The position numbers and the translations under genes were made by a program. The notes beneath the pieces were generated by a model. It searched no databases. It was not told the origin of the DNA and worked only from the letters and a program-made list of their open reading frames with translations. A stretch of 64,000 nt of DNA, from the NCBI GenBank assembly GCA_030765045.1, contig CM060963.1, positions 71,449,117-71,513,116 on the forward strand, given 5' to 3'. Shown piece after piece: positions 11,250-20,680 of this stretch. Each line of letters opens with the position of its first letter. Within the stretch, counting starts at the first letter, position 1. This DNA is from Tenodera sinensis (Eukaryota; Arthropoda; Insecta; Mantodea; Mantidae).

Positions 11250-12662
11250 ATGAAACCTTGAACTGGCTTGGCTTGAAATATACAAATCTATCTGGTGTAA
11301 CAATGGACAGCACTCCTGCATTTGCAGGGGACTGGGAGGGGTTAGTTAAATTACTGCAAGCAGAAGCTAAATTAGGAAACATTTCTGTAATGCTATATCA
11401 CTGCTTAATACGCCAAGAAAATCTTTGTGCTAAATCATAAATTTAGATAGAGTTTTGAAAATCCTAAAAGTAGTGAATTTAATTCGTTCACATAGTTTGC
11501 GACATAAAGAATTTCAAAATTTCTTGCAAAAACTGGATTCAGAATTAGAAGATATGTTTATTATACTGAAATAAGATGACTGAGCTGTGGCAAAATGTTG
11601 AAGCATTAAGAGGTAGAACTGGAACTTAAAAATTCAATGCCACAACTGGGATTTGAACCACAGACCTTCCGCTTGCCGGGCGGACGCTCTACTACTGAGC
11701 TATTGTGACAAACTGCCAGAATGGCATTAAATTCTCAAGTTAGTTCGTATTTTTCCTGGTAAACCACAAAGGCAGTCTCACATCAGAGACAATTACCCCA
11801 ATGGTGACTTACTATTGCAAGTACTTTATATCCCAGGATTAAATAACCTTCACAATAGCTCAGTGGTAGAGCGTCCGCCCGGCAAGCGGAAGGTCTGTGG
11901 TTCAAATCCCAGTTGTGGCATTGAATTTTTAAGTTCCAGTTCTACCTCTTAAACTTTGCCCACACACGGCTTGTGTGTTTAAAAACACCAACAGTAAGTT
12001 TGTTGGCATAAATAAATAATAATTACCATGTTGAAGCATTGTTTGATCTCAAAAATAAAGCACAAAAAGTTATATAGAAGGCAAACCTATTGTGGAATTT
12101 AAAGACACAGAATGGATGTGTGATTTGCCTTCCTGGTAAAATCAGGTATAATAACACAACTGAACGAACGTGATTTACATATCCAAGGTAAAGACCAATT
12201 GATCACTGCCATTTTTGATCACATGAAGTCCTTTGAAGCAACTGATTCCCCATTAGATTTCAAGCCTTCAAGGAGAGTGTTATAATTTCAATCTGTTTCT
12301 TCCCCTTTCTGTATTAACATAGACGAAGTCCCCAAGGATCTCCAAATGGAGTGCATTGATTTGCAATGTGCTTGAGACCTAAAGAATAAGTTAAACAATG
12401 TCCACTTACTGCAATTCTATCACAACTTTCCCAGAGAAAAATATCTGGGCATTAATAGACATGCACTTCGTTTACATCACTTTTTGGTAGCACTTACATA
12501 TGCGAACAAATGTTCATCTGGATGAAACTTGTGAAGCGCACTATGAGAACGCAAATCACCGACAGTTATCTGTAGAGTTTGCTTCGAGTTGCTACAATAT
12601 CAATCAAACCAGATATTGGATGCCTTGTTCATGAGAAGCAGTTCCAGGTGTCGCATTAACAG
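11250..12662 (+). pseudogene. GTF2IRD2-like hAT transposase relic
   Basis: Very decayed gene resembling the hAT-derived C-terminal half of general transcription factor II-I repeat domain protein 2. Recognisable pieces are YHCLIRQENLCAKS (11391-11437), RAxxxRHKEFQNFL-type sequence (11490-11525), DSELEDM (11537-11558), then, beyond a SINE insertion, LFDLKNKAQKVI (12036-12075), DTEWMCDL-like sequence (12100-12130) and the C-terminal FGSTYICEQMFIWMKLVK with TQITDSYL and RVATISIKPDIGCLV (12480-12640). Every block has frameshifts or stops. Such proteins derive from Charlie-like transposases. Sequence upstream of 11250 is occupied by the LINE, so the 5' half is absent. Confidence 0.7.
11608..12027 (+). 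mobile_element. SINE with two inverted tRNA-like heads
   Basis: A 420-base retroposon flanked by an exact 13-base duplication ATGTTGAAGCATT (11595-11607 and 12028-12040). The left about 100 bases (11608-11705) and 11851-11951 are inverted copies. Each contains a cloverleaf-like tRNA sequence with A box TAGCTCAGTRGTAGAGCG, a loop offering anticodon GGC, and B box GGTTCAAATCC; the left copy has the reverse complement. The tail (11952-12027) ends in AAATAAATAATAATTACC. Both heads retain promoter boxes, pointing outwards to opposite strands. Without the insert the GTF2IRD2-like frame rejoins. Confidence 0.8.
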
Positions 12663-12971
12663 GTAAAATATTAATTTAATTATTATAACATAATAATGTT
12701 ATTTGGATTTTAAACTGTATATATATTTAATTTTAAAAATTATGTAACTATTATATGATTAATACTTAAATAAAACAAGTGAAGTCAGCCTCTGTTGCCT
12801 CTGTTTTACCAGTTAATTTGATTTCAGAGAACTTAATCAAGAAACTGCTTCAAAAGCCCCTCATCGTAATATATGTAAATAATTTTATTAATAACTTAAC
12901 TTTAACAATTTTGCACAGTTCCAAACAACATGGTTGATTTTTAGTTTGCACCTATTATAATGATCTCCCCA
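12663..12971. repeat. Spacer with a dispersed repeat (12776-12843)
   Basis: AT-rich spacer. Bases 12776-12843 (AACAAGTGAAGTCAGCCTCT...) recur at 22818-22886 with about 85 percent identity by eye, same orientation. No coding function is recognised in either place. Confidence 0.5.
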
Positions 12972-15691
12972 CACTTTATGTAGGGGAGACCAATGTAAAA
13001 TTACATACCATTTTCTTTTTTGCATCCAATCAGACATGGATAATGGTTTTCAAATTGCTTTATATCTTAAAATGTTCCTTATTTAATTCTTCGTCTACTG
13101 TTCTTAACCAAATATAAATAGCTGATTTTTAGCAGTTTTTAAAATTATGCATGGTGTGTCATTTTAAACTGGTATCTGGGTATAATGGTATAAGGGTACA
13201 AAAAATGGGGAAGGTTTAGAAATCAACATTTAATGCAAATGTATTGAATGTTAATTATTTAACAAACAAAAATGACACTGAACATGGAAGAATTGTTCTA
13301 TTTGCACACATCACAAACAAATTGTTTTGCTCTGCTGGTCAGTCCAGCACATTCAGGATGTGTCCATTTGTTGCACTGTTGACATTTCAACCAGTGTTCT
13401 CCAGGTCTTGATTGGGAATACAATTCATTATAATACAAATATGCACAATCATCAGAATCATCAACCAAGTCATCAAACATTTCAGTTTCATAAAATTCTT
13501 CTGTTCCAAAATTCAGCCGTTTCTTTGCATTTTACTCTGCAACACGTTTCTTCTTTTCAATCTTCTCTTGACATTTCTGCTTAAACTCTTTTAAATATGG
13601 ACTGCTCGTAAGAACTGTAGGGGTCTTCTTGAGCTTTTGCCTTCTCTACAGTCCATTAAGACTCAACATAGAAGGAATAGGACTAATTTTTGCTACTGGA
13701 AACATTGACGAGGGAGAGGTTTTCTGATTTGAAAAATCCATATTACCAACTGCAGTTTTAGTGTTCTTCCCATTTGGTTTCTCGATTGTTACAGTTTCTT
13801 CAGCTTCAGAAGTGGCAGGTCAGTGAGAATTTCAGGTTGGTTCATAGGCATGAGTTTTGGAATATCTGCGGTTGCTGCTGAGCAAACAAATGATCTGGAA
13901 AGATGTCTGGATAGAGAGGCCCATAGTCCAGTGTTTTTGAAACCACTTTCAGCAATAGCAATGGTTGCTGCTTTCCCATAAGCTTTAGCAAATAAAGGGC
14001 AGATCTTATATTGAGAAACAGTTCTTCCAGGATTGCACTTTAGCCACCTTGTTACCTCCTGATTGTTGTAGGTTTTTAGAGGTACATAGAATGACATATC
14101 TAAAGGCTGGAGTCTATGTGTGCAATGGGCAGGCAGGCATACCAAAATGCCATTTCTTTTTTTGCTGTATCTGAGAGCTTCAACACTTGTGGCTTGTATG
14201 TCCATCCAAAAGAAGAATGACTTTATTTTCCTTTGAGGGTTTCACAAAAGTACAACAGTGTCTAAGCCTCTGCACAGAAATGTCACCAGTCATCCAGCCT
14301 GTTTCCTGCATAACACTAACTGTTCCTAATTTAGCACATTCAATTAGTTCTCACTTCCAGTTTTTTTTTTTTTTTTGGGGGGGGGGATAAATTAACGTTG
14401 GTAGAATGAATCCAGAAGCATACGACAGTCATGTGCACACCTCTCTCTGCACTGGTTAGCACACCTACTGTTTCTTTTTAATCTGGGCAAACACATTTAC
14501 AGTGTTTTGTACTGTAGTCAGTACTGTTCATCCATATTATAAATATTGCAAAGACAAATTCCTTCTTTTTTTATAAACAGAAAAGAACTGTTGCACAACA
14601 GCTTTATTAAAACCAGCAGCCCTGGCTGCAAATGTTGCCTCTGGTTTTTGGAGAGAAATTCCTGGATTTCTCTTCAGAAAACAAGAAACCCAGTCCCATC
14701 CAGCCATTTTTTTTTCTTTATTGAATCTGTGAAATATTCCATTTACATCAGCTTTCTGGAATGCAAGTTCCCTAACTTCTGTTACAGACATTCCAAACAA
14801 ACGAGACTCCAGAAGTTTGAGATGGTTAACCAGCTCATGCTCCAGCTCCCTGCTGAATTTTGGCTGAAATCGTCCCAATCCCTTCTCAACACCATTGAAC
14901 ATTTTATTTTTGCTCCTTGCACGTCTTCGAAGTATAGCCTGAGGAACTGAAAACTGCTTCGATGCTTGAAACCAGCCCATCTCATCGCTATTAACAGCAT
15001 CTATTGCCATTTGCATCTGCACTTTATCCCATGACAGTCTTGAGGACTTTCTTTTTAAGTCACCTCCCACCTGGAGAGAAAATTAAATGCACTGTTAACT
15101 TTTATTTCCATCAGTGGATTAATTGGGTAATAAGTTAAATAGGAATAAATAAGCTACTAGCACAATCATTAAAAATGTGATAGTTTTTCCAGTATAACAT
15201 TGGACTTAAAGATATAATTCAGATCTAAAATACATATTTCATGAAATTTAATCCATTAAACAATATATTAGCTGTTTAATACCCAAGGAACATTATAAAT
15301 AACCTACAATATTAGTCAACGTAAAATGACATACTATGTCATTTTAGCCAGACATACAGTATGTCATTCTACACTAAAGCGCCATCTATATTTCATTTGC
15401 CAACTAAGTGAATGACACTGGGTTTTACTATACCTGTGTTACTGCTAATAGAAAGCCAAAGAACGGCGTTCGAAGGATAATACCATTTCCAGTCCAAACA
15501 TTCACATGTAACGTAACAACAGAACAAACAGTCATTAAAGAAAAAAACTTTGAGTCCACCTTTAACATAATATCAGTGTTGCCAATTCACTGTTCCCAAT
15601 AATACATCACAAATGAAGTCGCCACTTTTGTTTACTCTAAACCATAGCTATGTCATTTTATACTGGTCTTCCCTACTACAATACAATAGTG
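12972..15691 (-). mobile_element. pogo/Tigger-like DNA transposon
   Basis: A 2.7-kb element with imperfect terminal inverted repeats. On the left at 12972-13010, GTAGGGGAGACCAATGTAAA is followed by ATTACATACC. The reverse complement of the right end (15640-15691) gives GTAGTAGGGAAGACCAGTAT followed by AAAATGACATAGC. Subterminal copies of TATGTCATTTTA occur at about 13153-13165, 15326-15360 and 15648-15660. Exact edges and a TA duplication cannot be fixed by eye. It carries one transposase gene on the minus strand. Confidence 0.7.
13298..15070 (-). pseudogene. pogo-family transposase with PHD-like tail
   Basis: Transposase of the pogo/Tigger branch of Tc1-mariner. N-terminal part 15070-14537 (177 codons) holds a psq-type helix-turn-helix (AIDAVNSDEMGWFQASKQFS, VPQAILRRRAR) and a CENP-B-like domain (FSRELEHELVNHLKLLESRL, GWDWVSCFLKRNPGISLQKPE). 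Catalytic residues follow in other frames: IYNMDE near 14530, LLLDGHTSH near 14210, and the third acid in CTHRLQPLD (14125). The C-terminus at 13480-13298 has a CxxCxxW...HPECAGL...CDVC array like a PHD finger. Stops, a T/G homopolymer insertion (14359-14387) and frameshifts disable it. An upstream exon is possible because 15070 abuts pyrimidine-rich sequence. Confidence 0.8.
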
Positions 15692-17137
15692 ATAAACATT
15701 TCTGTATGTAGCCTCATGGATAAAAAAAATGATTCATGTCTGTAATGCCGGGCTACTTTAACGGCAGAGAATAACTCCACGAGTACTAAATAATTTGCAC
15801 TTTTCAACAAGTAGACATGTCTGTCTGTCATGTGTGTGCATATATGTCTGTCTGTAAGTATGTATGTAGGCACCTATACATGTATGAATGCATTCCAGAC
15901 ATGACTCATTTATTTTGTCCATGGATGTACAATATAAGGATATTTATATTACATAGGTATTCAATTTAGATACAATATTCAACATGTTTTATCATTAGCT
16001 TTTGAATTGTACATGTCTTTTTAAATCAGTTGCTAGAAAATCCATATTGCACAGGAATATCAAGTAGCGATTCCTTTGCGAGATGGTAATCATGGATGTC
16101 GGCAGACTTTTTTCTAGGGTGGGGGGCAGCATGTTGGAAATGTGCAATAAAACTATTAATTCATTACTTTGTTGTCAAAAGTTATAGTATTTGTTGTGGA
16201 TAACCGTATTAATTTGTACTAAATAAAAAATTCTTTACATTAAAATTAAAATAATAGTCCAATGGTAAGTAATTGATTGCACTTTAAGTTCATTAATTTC
16301 CAAGGGAGCCGCGGTCCCCCTTACCCTTCCTTTGTGATGCCCAAAATGGAAATACTTTCTGATTAAGTGTAGTTATTACAATCTTTCTAGTTAGTACCCT
16401 TGCATTCTACATAATCATTTTACATTTACATTATTTGAGGTAGTATAACTGCATTAAAAATATCTCAGAAAAAAATATATCATTCCACATGCTAGAGAGC
16501 CTAAAATCACCTAATAATTTATCTTCATTATAAATGTTGATTCTTCTCATAACATCCAATTCATAAATTAACTCTCTTTCAATAAAAATCTCTCATAGTT
16601 TAATTATATTTCATCGAAGCTTCTATTTATTTTTATATTGTTAATTCTCTAATATAGTAATTATTATTTCATCAGTTTCCGTAATGATTAATAAATATTT
16701 TTGAAATCTAGCACCTTCTTTAACAATAAAGTATGTCACTATCAACAATTGTATTTGTAGCAAGCCTGAGTACCACTTATCAATTATCTCATCTCACTTT
16801 AACAATAGTTTTATTTGATTTCTAGCACAATTCTGACATTTTCTATATTTAATTTGAAATTAATTCTGTGGTATCGAAATTTATGCCTAAAATTGTTATT
16901 TTTGTTTGAGAAATGGCTTAAATGGTTGTTAATAATTAGGGGTTATAGTGTGAAATCCATCAAGTTAACCGTGCACTTACATTGGGAAGTGGAAGCGCCG
17001 GCGACCTTGTAGAGTAGAAGGCAGTACAGCCCTCACGCTAACTGCAAACTGTATACTGTGCTGTTAGTCGTATTCCTATGTTTACTTACTAAAACCCCAC
17101 TCCCTGTTAATTAGATACTATGCTCATTACTAAACTA
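15692..17137. other. AT-rich region, nothing recognised
   Basis: About 1.4 kb with no convincing coding frame, RNA gene or repeat family that I recognise. A short ATGT/CTGT-rich stretch lies at 15815-15880. Confidence 0.4.
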
Positions 17138-17149
17138 AATCTGGAGAAG

Positions 17150-17382
17150 GGGGGGTTAGTGTTTAACGCCCGCTTTTACTACTTGCGGCATCGCAGGCGG
17201 TGACACCAATGATATATGGAATGAATATGGAGCTCTGGTAAATGAGATGGCGGGGGAAACCGGAGAACCTGGAGAAAACCCACCCCTGCACCGCCTCACA
17301 TCTCACATGCGACCGCCTGGAATCGAACCCGGGCAACTTTGGTGAGAGGCGAATGATTTAACCACTTGGCCACGGCGCGCCC
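17150..17382 (-). mobile_element. tRNA-derived SINE
   Basis: Minus-strand SINE bracketed by an exact 12-base duplication AATCTGGAGAAG (17138-17149 and 17383-17394). Read on the minus strand it begins GGGCGCGCCGTGGCCAAGTG (A box TGGCCAAGTGGTTAA), with B box GGGTTCGATTCC at about 17330-17319. The body contains the motif GTTTTCTCCAGGTTCTCCGG. Its tail is the G/C run near 17150. Confidence 0.85.
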
Positions 17383-17394
17383 AATCTGGAGAAG

Positions 17395-18045
17395 ATGGCT
17401 ATGTTTATATCACCATGTTAAAGCTTTTGGTGTCCTTTTCTAAGTTAAAATGCCAGCTAACCCAAATCATTACTTAATGTAAAATTATACAAACAAGAAA
17501 ATGCACATCACAAAACATATTTCTTTAAACATATTTCACCAAGTATTCTTGTTTCTTAATTTGTCAACATTAAGCCTCCGGTACCTACGTTATTGAACTT
17601 ACCAGTGATGTCTATTGCTTATCTGGTTACGGTGACCTTTGTTGTGCAGAGTGTTTTGTTTTTGGCGATAACCTTTATTCAGCCCTTTGTCAAAGTTCGT
17701 ATTGTACATAAATATTTATCTCCCGGTGCATTTATGGGAACGGTTACTTCTGTTATCTGACCCAAACTTGTAGTCGCGAAATTTATTCCTAAAATTGCTG
17801 TTTTGGTTTAAGTGTTGTCCGAAATGTTTGTGACTACTGGAGTGCTGTGTCCCTTCCCAATGAAAATCATGGTTTTTGGTGTTATAGCATAGTAACAATT
17901 TCATTGATTTGCCTCAAACCTCACTTTTGTTACCACACTTTCTGTCTCATTTTATCTTATAACTTTTCCCTATCTATATTTGGTTTCTTTGATATCTCAT
18001 CTTGCAGCCTCCTAAACTATCTGTTCTTATTTCAACTATGTTAAG
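17395..18045. other. Unannotated AT-rich spacer
   Basis: I see no gene. The minus frame at 17716-17904 is short and lacks recognisable motifs. Confidence 0.35.
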
Positions 18046-18145
18046 TAGATTTTCCGGGCTTGTGGGCCGTGGTCGAGTTGGATTATCTTCCTCCGACGTT
18101 TCGCTGAAAACTGCGTCCAGCATCTTCAGGGTCAAACTCTGTTAT
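18046..18145 (-). repeat. Penelope-type repeat with hammerhead-like core
   Basis: Minus strand contains CCTGAAGATGCTGGACGCAG, then TTTTCAGCGAAACGTCGGAG. The order CTGAAGA, a GCTG/CAGC stem, GAAA, then ACGTC matches the conserved parts of a minimal hammerhead ribozyme. Such motifs are described in the terminal repeats of Penelope-like elements. A dimer pairing across ACGT would be needed because stem III has no loop, and the first pair of stem II is a U-C mismatch. No Penelope reverse transcriptase is seen here. Confidence 0.4.
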
Positions 18146-18970
18146 TAGCGGCTGCACATAAACTAAAGTTCACTGCAAACTTTCATATTCATCTTTGTTT
18201 GTTATTAGTGTCCTTGGTAACACAAATTTTCACGATCGCTCGTTCTCATGAATACCAACATGAGATTATCGATCTCAAAATGCCGGCAAATGGGACGTCT
18301 CTGATCCTGGTATAAAGGAGAAACCTTTACGTGTCTCGGGTTTTCTTCTCCCTCTTATTAGAGCCGGGAGCAGATAAGCAAAACTTGGCTTGTATTTCTA
18401 TGTCAAACATATAGATAGGTCAAGTCGTAAGCTGATAGCCCTGGAAGAGGACTTTAAAACTAGCTCGTTTGCCGAAATCGATTAACAGAGAAATTATGGT
18501 CGAAATAAGGTTTAGACTAATTGTGACTTACGCGTAGACTAGGATAGCTAAGTTAGGTTTTCTGAAAGCTCGTGACGAAGCCTTGAATATCCTGGCTTGT
18601 TTGTTGAAATTGGCCCATTAACAGAGAAATTATGGCCAAAATAAGGTTTAGAGTAATTGTAACTGTTACGCGTAACATGGCTTTTTTTCTTTTCTCCAGG
18701 AATGAGACCTATACCAGGTGAGTCAGCTGCCCCTTATTCTCGAGTTTTATGCAATCCGCATTTTATACTCCAACATGAAAACATAGTCCCCATTACTAGG
18801 TTCTACCCGCGTATTTAACATGGATGTTAAACACTCGATGAAATTAGTGCTAATATAGATGTTATCACATCACCTTTTAATATATTCGTAATTAGACAGC
18901 TGACGTTTGCACTTCTGCAAATGTTCACTGGAACCAGCGAATATTACATCTTAAACGGAATGTTTACCTC
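18146..18970. repeat. Spacer with imperfect tandem duplication
   Basis: Bases 18459-18545 and 18598-18680 share AACAGAGAAATTATGG, AAATAAGGTTTAGA and TTACGCGTA with spacing of about 138 bases, indicating a diverged tandem duplication. No gene is recognised in the rest. Confidence 0.5.
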
Positions 18971-18977
18971 ACACGTT

Positions 18978-19052
18978 ACTAGGTAGCTCAGTTGGGATGA
19001 GCGCAAGACTCCGAAGAAATCTGACTGCTGTGAAGGTGGTTCGAATCGCCTG
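18978..19052 (+). repeat. tRNA-like pseudogene or SINE head
   Basis: ACTAGGTAGCTCAGTTGGGA resembles a tRNA 5' half with A box, and GGTGGTTCGAATCGCC 50 bases later resembles the B box and T stem. The anticodon arm does not fold cleanly and there is an insert, so this is a decayed tRNA or the head of a SINE, not a working tRNA. Confidence 0.45.
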
Positions 19053-19198
19053 TATGTACCAATTTTTTTACCGTGCTATTCTCACAATTTACAAATTATT
19101 ATTCTGAAAACGGTTATTATATTCATTTTATTGCTTTATTTATGTTTTATGGCATTGTTTGATGTTTCTTTATTGGTGAACTACAATTAGGTAGTTGT

Positions 19199-20246
19199 TT
19201 AAACATACCTATAGATAGGTGGAATTGAAATAAGGACCATTTGTACACAGGGTTGAACAGATATACAAGCCACTGTAATACGCTGACGAAGGGTTTCTGG
19301 ATTGTCCAGCTCCTCTGCATAAATGCGTTCTTTTAAATAACCCCAGAGAAAGAAGTCAAGGGGTGTCAGATCAGGCGATCTGGCAGGCCAGGAGACTGGT
19401 CCTTGTCTTCCAATCATTGCAGCATTCAAATGATTGCAGACGATCCTCGACCGATAGGAAGGAGCGCCATCGTGTTGAAATCACATCGTCATTCGCTCCT
19501 GCAGTGGCACCCCTAATAATAAAGGGTGAGCTACAGAGGAATTCCAGGTAGCGTGCTCCTGTTAGATGCCCCTCAAAGAATAATGGTTCAACAAGGTGGT
19601 CTCCCAAGATTCCACAACAGACATTGACACCCCACTGCTCTTGGAATGCTGCCTCCCTACCCAATAAGGATTATCAACACTCCAATAGCGAATTTCCAGT
19701 TCCATTGTTGTGGAATCTTGATTCGTCAGAAAACAATATCCTGGATACGAATCTCACATCACCTGCTACTCGCTCCAGCAACCATTCACAAAAGATCACT
19801 CGAGCTTCGAAATCTCTCCCGTGAAGTGCTTGGTGTAGGTGCAAACCATAAGAATGGAACTTATTAGTGTTCAATATTCGCACTACAGAAGACTGGCTGA
19901 TGTTCACCTCCTGAGCAACTACCCGTATACTATTATGCAGATTGTTCTGGGTGGCATTCAAAACTGCTTCTGCATTAACATCCGATGTTGCTCGTGCGTG
20001 ACTATGAGGAGGAATTCTTGCAAGTGATGCTGTTACACGAAGACCCCTTTCAACATTCCGGAAGGTGTTTGCTGTTGCTTGTCGTCTATTCGGATATCTC
20101 TCCCGAGATATTTTCTCCGGTGTATTTGTTCTTACTTCTCCGTAGATGAAAAGCATATCTACGTACTCGTCTGTCGAATACATACTGAAAGACTGGCACA
20201 AAATATCGTTCGACAGCATACGTGTGGAGAACGCAGGGGTCGACAT
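19199..20246 (-). pseudogene. DUF4817 mariner-like transposase relic
   Basis: Mariner-superfamily transposase. Frame 20246-19674 opens with a DUF4817-type helix-turn-helix (YSTDEYVDMLFIYGE, RYPNRRQATANTFRNVERGL), a second HTH (IRVVAQEVNISQSSVVRIL), and the first catalytic motif ILFSDESRF. After a stop near 19674 the middle part reads in two frames (VNVCCGILGDHLVEPLFFEG at 19610, QHDGAPSYRS at about 19460 with the second aspartate). The end at 19429-19199 has WPARSPDLTPLDFFLWGYLK with the third aspartate. The three-acid DDD set survives but frameshifts prevent expression. Terminal repeats were not found. Confidence 0.8.
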
Positions 20247-20667
20247 TCACAACTCAATACATCATGCCAGTCCAATGGCGCAGAAGTCATTACACCTGTT
20301 CAATTACAAAATGCAGACAGCCAAAAACGATTTAAATTGTAATGTGCTAAACACTCAGGGATTTTATAATTAGATTATTGTGAATTCGGTTTCCAAGTTT
20401 TGATGAACATGAACGTTTTTAAGGTTACTTGAGAATTCACGTGATCAATCTTTTCATAAGAAAGTAGATACTGTAACAATTTTAAGTCCTAATATGGATC
20501 TTCTACTGCACTGTGGAATGAAATCCAGGCCTTAGTATAAACAGATACAAGATATACACATACTGCACGTATACCTGAAAGTTCCTCTTCATAGATTACA
20601 ACCTCACTGCGAAATAATATTTTGAGGCTGTGGATTGCCTTAGACATCCATCATGCATGATACATTG
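20247..20667. other. Spacer before the young LINE
   Basis: No gene recognised. It is the left flank of the insertion target; the target duplication begins at 20668. Confidence 0.4.
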
Positions 20668-20680
20668 CTCATGGAGCATT

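Noticed and set aside
11844..11925. Functional tRNA-Ala (GGC)
   Set aside because: Cloverleaf-like, but the sequence is part of a retroposon with a second inverted copy; more likely a SINE head.
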